NCBI GenBank assembly: GCA_000827265.1 | Contig: KN834945.1 | Span: 1 to 16,265 of the forward strand | DNA: 16,265 nt | DNA from: Collybiopsis luxurians FD-317 M1 | Taxonomy: Eukaryota > Basidiomycota > Agaricomycetes > Agaricales > Omphalotaceae | Direction: 5' to 3' | Shown: one piece after another, positions 1 to 10,175 of the stretch | Layout of the letters: every line of letters begins with the position of its first letter | Position numbering within the stretch: position 1 is the first letter of the stretch | The notes under the pieces: generated by a model | Told to the model about the DNA's origin: nothing | Databases searched by the model: none | What the model saw: the letters and a program-made list of their open reading frames with translations, nothing else | Translations under genes and position numbers: made by a program

Positions 1-395
1 CTTTTTCATTCCCTGCCCCAGATTCCCATCCCCAAGGGCCACATTCTCATCTACAATCTTCAGGCGGCCCATAATCTGATCCAAGCACAAATCAACCTGC
101 TCATTGTTCTGTTCATAGGTCTGTGCCGTGTTCCATTGTATCATAATTATTCTAGACATGAATGTATGCAGATACACACCTCAAGCACATCAACCAAAGT
201 ATTGAATATTCCAAAGGCTGGCTTAGCTGGAGTATTGTCCAAAAGAGGTTCAATCCTCTTTGTGAGGCTATGGACAACATCCAGTAACTGCCTGGCTTTT
301 TGTGCAAGCGGCTTTGAAGGTGCAGGAGAGCTGGATCTGCTGTGCTGAAAAACTTTCCGCAGTTTCCCGAAAGTACTGTCGCGGGAGTCTGACAT
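1..395 (-). CDS. 5' part of a helical protein gene, possibly NLR/STAND-like N-terminus (partial, runs off window)
   Basis: Exon 1 is 395-180 (72 codons, phase 0) and begins at an ATG followed by SDSRDSTFGKLRKVF. An intron at 179-121 starts GTGTGT and ends CACAG. Exon 2 is 120-1, is open for 40 codons and continues past the window edge. The two exons join in frame and both read as soluble protein rich in predicted helix, with heptad-like spacing of L, V and I (for example QVDLCLDQIMGRLKIVDE). There is no signal peptide. The pattern of a short polar leader, a segment like AFGIFNTLVDVLETYEQNN, and then helices recalls the N-terminal region of many basidiomycete NACHT/NLR-type proteins. That link is impression only, because the nucleotide-binding domain would lie outside the window. 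It is transcribed away from the ACH1-like gene's 3' end, in the same direction. I am fairly sure it is a real gene and unsure of the family. Confidence 0.6.
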
Positions 396-631
396 GAGGG
401 GTGCACTGGGAGAGTAGCAGCGGGTATGTCATTGATTTATATGCCAGACCTGAACATGATACATGTCAATATCCGCGAACGACACACGGTCGCCATTCGC
501 GATGTCATTCATAGAATTTGCCTCGTGTTGGGTCAGCGGGTCACAGGTACTATTTATTCAACATCCTATAGTACTTAATCACTCAATCGCCGCTTTGCAT
601 GCATTGATGCCGCTATCGTCCATTGATCCAC
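396..631. other. Intergenic spacer between two same-strand genes
   Basis: This 236-bp spacer holds the 3' flank of the ACH1-like gene and the promoter of the gene that starts at 395. I see no convincing TATA box and no open frame with splice support. Confidence 0.5.
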
Positions 632-3046
<2,415 letters not shown>

Positions 3047-3430
3047 AGTCAATTATTGTCGATATACCTCGACGAGATCAGCCACAGGGAATAACAGTGA
3101 AGGGTGAGATGAGGGGGATGTGGGGAAACGTTTGGAAACGTCATGGTTATAACTTTTTGCTCATCGCCGATCCGGTCTAGAACATTGCGTGTTTTTGTTT
3201 TCCCATGAGCGGCAGTTTCGGCAGGTATTGATCGGCTACATTGCCGAGCATTGCCGCAGTCATCCCCTATAGCGGCGACGAAGTGTTTCCCTTCTAACAG
3301 GCCAACATTGGGCGAACTGGAACATCATTTTGCCACACTTTCTATTCTCAAATGTTGCGTGATGGCTTTAGTCATCTTCATAATCCCCTTCGCCTATCCA
3401 TCGCCTGTGCTCTCGCAGACACATAACCAT
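3047..3430. other. Intergenic region upstream of the ACH1-like gene
   Basis: This is the presumed promoter side of the ACH1-like gene and the 3' flank of the decayed gene at 3431-4061. An open frame on the plus strand that begins at 3251 has no splice support and no recognisable protein character, and it lies antisense to the better-supported minus-strand exons. I see no clear TATA box or repeat. Confidence 0.4.
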
Positions 3431-4061
3431 CTAAAACAATACCCTTGCAAGGACAGTTTTCCACACCAGCCACTTCAAACTCAGCCTTGGCCACTGGTCA
3501 TAAATCTTGAACCTAGTTGGCCCTTCAGCAAGAGCTCTCTCCACCAGCGGCAGCTTCATAAGTTTTGCAATTCATTGTGTCCCTTTCTCAGCATGCGTGT
3601 ACCTCCATCGGGAGTTGATTCAGTAGTGAATGTGATTGGTTTCACTGCGTTGGATGAGGGACCCTGTTAATCTCAAACTGGGAACCACGAGTTGGTCATT
3701 GAGCTTTCCAAATTCAAAGGAACTCATGACCGTACACCCAGCATGTTGAATAAGTATTTACAGTATCAGGGCTGCTCTTTCCAAGTCTCTGGAAAAGCCT
3801 TGATTGAAATTCTTTTGCCACCGATACCAGATTGTCTCCCAATACAGGGAAAGCCTAGTAGGAAGTAACCAAGCGATATATAGAGTACGAGGAACACATC
3901 CAATACACCCGTCACTGCGTGCATCATTTTACCATCTCCAGACTCATGAATCATGATTGTTTTGGGTGCACTATTCTGGTGCCGCCCAGAAGTTGATTGA
4001 ATAATCAATGCGTCAAATGTCCCCATCAATTCGGCGTGTCAGCCACTGTCCGACGGTATTC
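3431..4061 (-). pseudogene. Decayed multi-exon gene, 5' end cut at the transposon edge; family not identified
   Basis: Three exons join cleanly: 4029 (or further upstream) to 3898, 3854-3762 and 3663-3556. The introns are 3897-3855 (GTGTTC..CTAG, 43 nt) and 3761-3664 (GTAAAT..ACAG, 98 nt). All junctions are phase 0. The frame then meets TGA at 3556-3558. One base over, the reading continues in protein-like sequence to a TAG at 3431-3433 (KIYDQWPRLSLKWLVWK), which suggests a frameshift near 3570. Readable motifs are TFDALIIQSTSGRHQNSAPK, MIHESGDGKMMHAVTGVLD and FPVLGDNLVSVAKEFQSRL. No start codon with a leader is evident before the element boundary at 4062. The motif order vaguely recalls an uncharacterised repeated protein family in Agaricomycetes, but I cannot name it. 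Confidence 0.45.
4057..4061. repeat. Target-site duplication TATTC, left copy
   Basis: TATTC at 4057-4061 is repeated exactly at 9294-9298, directly outside the two LTR ends. Five bp is the usual duplication length for Ty1/copia integration. It fixes the left end of the inserted DNA at 4062 and not at the start of the regular 287-bp LTR at 4116. Confidence 0.85.
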
Positions 4062-4115
4062 TGTTGAGTAGAATATATCTCAGTTGTAAGGGAAATCAAC
4101 TATATATTGTGTACC
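4062..4115. repeat. 54-bp rearranged extra LTR end
   Basis: 4062-4080 repeats the first 19 bases of the LTR (again at 4116-4134). 4081-4100 repeats the core of the LTR hairpin (again at 4185-4204). 4101-4115 is 15 bp I cannot place. The target duplication sits outside this block, so it was part of the integrated DNA. The right LTR lacks it. Confidence 0.85.
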
Positions 4116-4402
4116 TGTTGAGTAGAATATATCTACTGGTAGTCAGTATGGTATGTACGAAGTATAGTAGAATGTACCCACCTCAGTTGTAAGGGAAATC
4201 AACTGAGGTGGGGCAACGTATTGTATGCATACATATAGGAAAATATGGGTAAACTGTAAGGATGGATACTGTAGCCTAATCCTATATCCATGCACTGCAC
4301 GGAACTAAAGTGTTATCATATGAGCAGGATAGAAAAGGAAACATACTAAATAGGACAGTGTCCAAGCTGTCTATATGGACCTATGGACCATGTTTCCTAA
4401 CA
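4116..4402 (-). repeat. 3' LTR of the copia element (left in window)
   Basis: This is a 287-bp terminal repeat bounded by TG..CA, 278/287 identical to 9007-9293. Because the element is on the minus strand, this is its 3' LTR. It contains a perfect 13-bp inverted repeat at 4177-4189/4200-4212. CTATATG-type TATA-like sequence is present on the element strand, but I cannot fix a transcription start. Confidence 0.95.
4177..4212. repeat. LTR hairpin, 13-bp perfect stem, 10-nt loop (left copy)
   Basis: CCCACCTCAGTTG (4177-4189) and CAACTGAGGTGGG (4200-4212) are exact reverse complements around a 10-nt loop. The structure is conserved without change in the other LTR at 9068-9103. Confidence 0.9.
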
Positions 4403-4412
4403 CTCCCCCTGG
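4403..4412 (-). promoter_or_regulatory. Polypurine tract of the copia element
   Basis: On the minus strand CCAGGGGGAG lies directly before the 3' LTR start TGTTAGG. A purine run in this place primes plus-strand DNA synthesis in LTR elements. The pol stop codon (4422-4424) is 9 bases upstream. Confidence 0.8.
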
Positions 4413-4421
4413 TCTGTAGGC

Positions 4422-7400
4422 TCACTCACTATCCAATCTTAGCACCCTGATGAACTCTCGATGCAGTGATGCTCCCAATAATTTTGTTAGGCCATCTGCG
4501 ATGTTGTCATTCAATCTTACCTCACTAACTGTCACCTCCCTGTTCTCAACCTTTTCTCATATGTAATGTGCCTTTGTGTCAACGTGTTTGACTAATACCT
4601 GCCTTTTCGTGTTGTGTGCTAGACAGACAGCTCCAAAGTTATCACACAGCAGGCCAACCAGGCTGTCCAATGTGAGGTCCACCTCCCCCATAAATGTTGC
4701 TAGCCATACCGCTTGCTGTGCAGCTCGCACTAGTGACACATATTCCGATTCCATTGACGAAAGGGTAACAAATGGCTGGTGTTTGGAACTCCAGCATACC
4801 AGTCTGCCTGCCATGAAGAATACATACCCTGATGTTGATCATCTTGTCTGTGTGCATGTTCCATAGTCTGCATCTATGAAACTGATAGGCTGAATACCCT
4901 CTCCAGGTATTGGGAAGTTCAATTTGGGCAGTCTATAGACAATGGTATAGTGACTTGTATACTTGATGTAGCTGATTAGCCACAATAGACACTCCCAATG
5001 TGCTTTGCCTGGATTTGCTTGGAATCAAGTGAGGTACCCTGTTACAAATGCAAGGTCTGGGCATGACCAGGCTTGTCCCCACATGGCTGATCCCAGTAGT
5101 TGCCTGTAAGGTTTGTTGGACATGAAGATTCAGTCTTCTTCTGGCAGTGGATTGGGTGCTGGCTCTAGAGTTTGTTGGATATTCTGTGGAAGGGGAGTAT
5201 GTTGTGCGATTATGTGTTCTAGTCCAAAGTGTTCAAGCATGTGATTGAAGTATGCCTTTTGTGAGAGCGTAATTGATCCAGCTTGCACATTGTGAAAGAC
5301 TTGACATCCCAGCAGAGTTTCATTCTTTAGCTCCCCCGACTCATATCTCTTTCCCATCTCCACTACTACTGTTCCTTTGTCCTCACTCATACCTCCGAAT
5401 ACATCATCTCCATATGTCCCATGGATAGTGTACTTCTCATCCTTTCATTGCCATCATACTGAGGGGTTGGCTTTTGAGGTATTGTATCCATCCTCCATAA
5501 AGGCTTTGCCCAGTGTATCTTGCCAGTCATGTGATCCCTGCTAAGGCCATAGTGGATTTGTGTAATTTGCATACAAGATGCTCCTCCCCTGGCTTGGCGA
5601 ATCCATGTGGCTGCTCCATGTATACATTGTGCAATATTGGGCTGTTTAGGAAGGTGGCTTTGAAGTCAACATGGAAAAAGGACAGGCGCATAACAACTAT
5701 GATGGCTATAATCAGTTGCATGGATTCTAGCTGAGCCACACTGCCATATGTTTCCTCGAAGTCCTGTCCATATATCTGTGTGAACCCCTGTGCCACCCAT
5801 CTTGCTTTCCTTTTGTCCACTTCACCCATCAGACCCCACTTAATTGCATATGTCCATCTACCCTTTATCAAGTTCACTCCAGGCAGCAACTGAACCAAGT
5901 CCCAGCACTCTTTTTCCAGCAGTATTCTGAATTCCATTGCTATTGGTTGTGTGCAAAGATCTGGTCTTTTCATAGCTTGTGCATATGACTTCAGCATGTA
6001 TTTCTCTCCTACAGTTGCTGCAAATGCCCAGGGGTTTTGAGAGATAGAATCAAGTGGTGTTGGGGTGTTTCATACAATGGTCATGAAGGCTTTCGGGCAT
6101 TGCTTGGCCCAGTTCATTTCCTTCCAAACTAGGGCATCGATGTTAAGGTTCTGCTGTCTATCACAGTTTTGCAGAGTCCGGGTCACTGCAAGAGGTGGTT
6201 CAGGTGGAGGATTTAGTGTAGGTGAGGGACTTGATATTGCAGGTGTATTGACATCGACATCAGATCCATTGGAGATTAGTTGCATCGATTTGTTCCTTGC
6301 TGAGCAACTTCTTGGCAAGTCATCTATTACATGGTCACTGTGTTCGTTGGGATCAATAGACCTGTCAATGGGTTTGCTGGCAGTTCTTGTCTGCCTTGCT
6401 GTTCCCTCCTCAAACCTCACATCCCTCAACTCTATCACCTTTTTGGACTCTGGCAGCCATATCTGATAACCCCTCCTTCCAATATACCCCACAAGCTGGC
6501 CCTTTACTGCTTGTCTGCTTAGTTTCCCCCTGGTCTGTGTGCTATGCAGAGTTGCCCAGCAATCACACCCAAATGGTCAAAGGTGCAAGATGTCCTGTCT
6601 CTTCCTAGACCAGATCTCCATAGGGACCTCATCTGGGAACCTCGCCATTGGGACGAAATTGTCAATGTATGTGAATGTGGTGCTGGTTTCTGCCCAGAAG
6701 GATGGGAGTAGACCTGAGTCTTCTAGTTCAGTACATATGCCCTCAATTACTGTCCTATTCCCTCTCTCAGCCATCCCATTAGCTGCCAATGAGTATGGAG
6801 TTATCTTCTCCACTACTATCCCATGCTCTGAGCAATATGTGTCCATTAGTGCATTGTCAAATTCCCCTCTGCCGTCAAATCTCACCACCCACAGTTTCTT
6901 CTCTGTCTGATGCTCTGCCATCATTCTGTATTGATGGAATTCCTTCAATGTTATCTCAGCTCTTTTATCCAGTAGGAAATATGGCATCCTCACTGCCAAC
7001 CACCTGTCTGTGCAGAGCATCATGTACTCTGCTCCTCCTCTGCTGTGTGTGTGGGCTGGTCCAAAGAGGTCTAGGTGAACTCTTTCCAGTACCTCTGTTT
7101 TGTGTACAACCTTCTCATCAAATGGCTATCATGTTGCTTTCCCATACAGGCACACTTTGCATATACCCAGCACCTTCTTTGACTGAATCTGCAATCCATC
7201 CACCAGGTTCCGATTTGCCATTTGTAGGATGTGAGGTATAGCAATATGGGCGGGACGTCAATGCCATATTGCTATATTGACCAGTTTTTTGTGTGACTTG
7301 GCTGAGTTTGCAGTGGGTTTTGGTTCTATTGTCTGCACCTCATACATTTGCCCCTGACCAATACCATCTAGGACTACCATGCTGTTGTCCTTGCACACCT

Positions 7401-8061
7401 TTAGGGTACCTCTCCCCCAGCTCCCTACAAACCCTCGACAGTCTAACGCCGACAATGATATTAGATTGTGTCTGAAGGATGGGGTGTACTTCACTCCCTC
7501 CAACTGAATTGTCTTATGCCCACTGCCAATATGCATATCGAATTTGATCATGCTGATGCCATGGATCTTAAACTTTCTGGCTTTGCCTGCGATAGTGCTG
7601 TTTCCATATGTGTCATGTAGCTCTCTGAATGATACAAAGTCACTTTGTTCTGCCCAGCAATGTTCTGATGCACCCAAATCAATGAATGTTCTAGTCTTTG
7701 ACTTGCTGGTCATAGTGTGGGATTGGCAAGCAATACAATCTGCTGAATTCTCAACACGCTCGAGCTGTAGAGGTAGGTCGCTATATACATCTCTACACTC
7801 TCTAACTGACAGACTCCCGCTTCCTCCTAGAAGGGAAGGGATTTGTCTGGACAAGATTGTGTCAGGAGAGTGTAGCAGTGCTTGATGTATGGGCAATGTA
7901 CCCTCTGTAATATCACTGGCTTCAAAGGTGTAGAGGTTCAAGGATTTGTTTGCATTTGGGATCTCCGCATCAACAGTGGCAAGTATGTAGAGTTCTGATG
8001 GATCTGGGTCAATTTCGATTGCATTAACTTGGGTGTCTGTCGTGGCTACATTGGCATTCAT
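4422..8061 (-). pseudogene. pol: Copia pol: protease, integrase, reverse transcriptase, RNase H (disabled)
   Basis: It starts at ATG 8061, overlapping the gag stop as ATGA. Protease is near 7690-7640, with the active site reading DLGAS instead of DSGAS. The integrase zinc region has WH..H (from 7269) and CKVC (near 7160). The integrase core shows HLDLFGPAH, VRFDGRGEF and NGMAERGNRT as the D, D and E positions. Reverse transcriptase has LIKGRWTYAIKWG, RWVAQGFTQ, VDFKATFLN and VYMEQPHGF, then TYGDDVFGG (YGDD instead of the usual YVDD). RNase H has FIDADYGTC, STSGYVFF, LVCWSSKHQP, TLSSMESEYV and LLCDN. Stops lie at 7258, 7129, 7126, 6577, 6070, 5454, 5445, 5130, 5025, 4839 and 4557 (lower coordinate of each). 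All are TGA except 7126, which is TAG. Two 1-nt losses near 5552 and 5527 move the RT into another frame. No functional polyprotein can be made. Confidence 0.95.
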
Positions 8062-8927
8062 TCTGTCAGTTTTTGATCACCACCACTTAGGTGCTTTCCC
8101 TCCATTCCTCCCCCACTTGCCCAACAGTGTGCTTTTGTGTGGCCAGACTTGCCACAGTTAAAGCACTTCCCATCATTAGCGGATTGCCTGGCTCCCCCTT
8201 GTATACCTACCTGGGTACTCTGCGCCGCTGCTGTGTACACTTCAGGGTACTTGGCCATTAGGGCTTTGACCCTTTTGAGGTCTTGCTCTTCCTCGTCTAC
8301 CTCTTGCCTCCTTTCTAGGTAGAGTGCATGGAGGAAGGTGAAGGCTGACTCGCTATCAGTTCCAGGAACATTTTGGACATTGGGCTTCCATTCCTTAGGC
8401 ACCGATGCAATGACAATGAGGCAGAACTGCTCATCTGTACAAGTCTCCCCTGCATTATGGAGTCACTTTAGGAGGTTACGCATCTTCTTCTTGTGTTCCT
8501 CCATAGGGGTTTCAGGGTCATAAATGCACTTCCAGAGTGCATGGTCTGCTAGCTTGATCTTCTGTTCATTCTGCTTTTCAAACTTGTTGACTAGTCCTTT
8601 CCAGATGGAGGCAGAGTTCCTTGTTTCATCTACTCCAAGGCCTATTGGGTCAGCGATATTCATGACAATGACACTATTAGTTATAGCGTCTCATGCGGAC
8701 CACTCTTTGGGCAGGGGGGTGGTGCTGTATATATAGGTGGGCAATGTAGTGAGTTGGGTGGAGGGACTTGGTTGGAGAATGGTTCCACTGAGGTATCCCA
8801 TCAGGCTTCAAGACTGTACTGCGAGCAACACTTCTCACTTGTACTCTCTCCAGTTGTCCTCCCCGACTAGCTGCTTTGCTTTGGGGAACCTTGGGGCCAT
8901 TACTAGGCTCTGCAATGTCAAAGACAT
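8058..8927 (-). pseudogene. gag: Copia gag with CCHC zinc knuckle (four in-frame TGA stops)
   Basis: I chose ATG 8927 because the frame has a stop just upstream and it lies about 80 nt after the 5' LTR. A second in-frame ATG is at codon 10. The frame is continuous for 289 codons apart from TGA at 8835, 8808, 8691 and 8463 (lower coordinate of each). N-terminal QLVGEDNWREYK and DPIGLGVDETRNSASIWK fit the gag-like capsid domain of Copia elements (UBN2/retrotran_gag type). Near the C-terminus CFNCGKSGHTKAHC is a perfect CX2CX4HX4C nucleic-acid-binding knuckle (near 8170-8130). The frame ends at TGA 8058-8060, overlapping the pol ATG. The first stop is at codon 31, so no usable capsid can be expected. 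Confidence 0.93.
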
Positions 8928-8992
8928 TCTATTGTTCTATTCTGGAGTAGATTTTTCTTCGAAGGTTTTCACTGGGGATTTTCAGAGACAGC

Positions 8993-9006
8993 CGAGTCTC
9001 ATAATC
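8993..9006 (-). promoter_or_regulatory. Primer-binding site, matches anticodon arm of elongator tRNA-Met
   Basis: Directly after the 5' LTR the element strand reads GATTATGAGACTCG. Its complement, CGAGTCTCATAATC, has the anticodon loop CTCATAA with anticodon CAT. It resembles the anticodon arm of fungal elongator tRNA-Met and not a tRNA 3' acceptor end ending in CCA. Priming by a tRNA cut in the anticodon arm is known for copia-type elements. Confidence 0.75.
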
Positions 9007-9293
9007 TGTTGAGTAGAATATATCTAATGGTAGTCAGTATGGTATGTACAAAATATAGTAGAATGTACCCACCTCAGTTGTAAGGGAAATCAACTGAGGT
9101 GGGGCAACATATTGTATGCATACATATAGGAAAATATGGGTAAACTGTAAGGATGGATACTGTAGCCTAATCCTATATCCGTGCACTGCATGGAACTAAA
9201 GTGTTATCATATGAGCAGGATAGAAAAGGAAACATACTAAATAGGAAAGTGTCCAAGCTGTCTATATGGACCTACAGACCATGTTTCCTAACA
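9007..9293 (-). repeat. 5' LTR of the copia element (right in window)
   Basis: This is a 287-bp TG..CA repeat and the upstream LTR for gag-pol. It is followed outside by TATTC (9294-9298). It differs from the left LTR at nine positions, four of them CpG/TpG or CpG/CpA pairs. It ends 82 bp before the ATG of the secreted-protein gene, whose own promoter elements begin immediately outside it. Confidence 0.96.
9068..9103. repeat. LTR hairpin, 13-bp perfect stem, 10-nt loop (right copy)
   Basis: The arms at 9068-9080 and 9091-9103 are exact complements and the loop is TAAGGGAAAT. It is identical to the left copy although the LTRs differ elsewhere. Confidence 0.9.
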
Positions 9294-9298
9294 TATTC
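9294..9298. repeat. Target-site duplication TATTC, right copy
   Basis: TATTC adjoins the right LTR end CCTAACA and matches 4057-4061. Confidence 0.85.
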
Positions 9299-9318
9299 TT
9301 TGCCCGCGGGTGGGAGGG

Positions 9319-9327
9319 TATAAATTA
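9319..9327 (+). promoter_or_regulatory. TATA box of the secreted-protein gene
   Basis: TATAAATTA lies 49 bp before the ATG at 9376 in a short GC-rich to AT-rich transition. It is 25 bp from the LTR end, so any upstream activating sites were moved 5.2 kb away by the insertion or replaced by LTR sequence. Confidence 0.6.
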
Positions 9328-9375
9328 TAGCTTCATGCTAATGCAATCTGTCAAGCGCCATTCCTTGTACCCAAC

Positions 9376-10175
9376 ATGCTCTCTCGATCCCTGATTGCAT
9401 TTGGCACTGCTTCCGTGGCTCTTGCAGCCCCAGCTGTTCAGAACATTCAGTGCTCACAAGCCGTCAATGGCACCTTACAGCTTGTTATGCTTGACAACCC
9501 TAGCATTACACATACTGGCGCTTTGTTCCAAGGACCCAACTATATTGTGGATGGTGTTGAAGCTCATCTTCTGAAGATATTCGCCCCCCAGAACTATCAG
9601 GTTCATCAAGCTTCCGCCATCCCCGAATTGTGAATTCATTTTGATTGATGTGTTTGCCTGTCAAGTTCGCTTTCAATGCCTGTAACTCAATGTTCATGAG
9701 ATGGGAGCAGTCCTATAGCGATTATGGGATCACTTTCCTCTATGGCCAGCCTCAAGATGTTGAGACTGGCCTCTGTGTCACAGCATCCCAACTTGGCGGT
9801 ACGAATATAAATCTCATGATATCAATCTTTTCAATTTTTACTGATACTCATCTCTTCAAATCCTCATCAGACTACATCACCACTCAATTCTACGCCGCTG
9901 ATTGCGGTGTCCTCAATGACAAATCCCAACTCCATCAATTCTTCCGCCTCAAAATCCAGCCTACCGAAAGCGGAGAGACAGACCGGGACCCTCAACCTTC
10001 CATTAGTTTCTTGGGTGTCCCCAAGTCATCGAATCCCACTGGAGTGGAACAATACAGTTTTTTGTATGATCATGATAGTTTGGCTACTGGGGACTCCCTT
10101 CCCGATGTCATTGCGACAAACCTGAGGACAGACAATTCGGACCTTGGATTCTTTGCACCATCATATTCTTTCTGA
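9376..10175 (+). CDS. Secreted protein, 218 aa, three exons, possibly beta-trefoil-like; no named family
   Basis: The exons are 9376-9629, 9701-9798 and 9871-10175. The introns are 9630-9700 (GTGAAT..TGAG, 71 nt) and 9799-9870 (GTACGA..TCAG with branch TACTGAT, 72 nt). The frame holds through both joins for 219 codons with stop. Residues 1-18 form a classic signal peptide (MLSRSLIAFGTASVALAA, cleavage before PAVQN). The mature part is polar, with few cysteines and short repeated themes such as GLCVTASQLG and TTQFYAADCGVL. Spacing of these resembles ricin-B/beta-trefoil lectins, but QxW motifs are not clear, so this is only a suggestion. A TATA box and a short leader fit the start. The frame is intact, unlike its neighbours. 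Confidence 0.8.

Larger units (their letters stand above)
4062..9293 (-). mobile_element. Ty1/copia LTR retrotransposon, full length, minus orientation, defective
   Basis: The element is 5,232 bp with LTRs at 4116-4402 (plus an extra 54 bp at 4062-4115) and 9007-9293. A primer-binding site adjoins the right LTR, a purine tract adjoins the left LTR, and gag and pol read on the minus strand. Pol order is protease, integrase, reverse transcriptase, RNase H, which defines Copia and excludes Gypsy. In element orientation the LTR begins TGTTAGGAAACATGG and ends CTCAACA. Fifteen in-frame stops and at least two frame shifts in pol make it non-autonomous. The two LTRs differ at 9 of 287 positions (about 97% identity), so the insertion is not very old. 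It lies between a decayed minus-strand gene and the core promoter of a plus-strand secreted-protein gene. Confidence 0.97.

Noticed and set aside
219..256. tRNA-like A box (TGGCTTAGCTGG) and B box (GGTTCAATCC) with a T-arm-like hairpin
   Set aside because: The boxes start only 28 nt apart, while a tRNA needs about 44, and no acceptor stem can be drawn. The segment is coding in the minus-strand gene.
3251..3670. Plus-strand 139-codon open frame
   Set aside because: It has no domain or splice support and lies antisense to three minus-strand exons with agreeing phases.
4111..4115. GTACC as the target duplication for a 4116-9293 element
   Set aside because: The five bases after the right LTR are TATTC, which match 4057-4061 and not GTACC.
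6331..7885. Several plus-strand open frames inside the element
   Set aside because: They are antisense shadows of pol, whose minus-strand frame carries the integrase and protease motifs.
4422..8927. A variant genetic code with TGA read as arginine or tryptophan
   Set aside because: The intact genes in the window do not need it, TGA serves as a normal stop in them, and the TGA sites fit CpG decay in a transposon.
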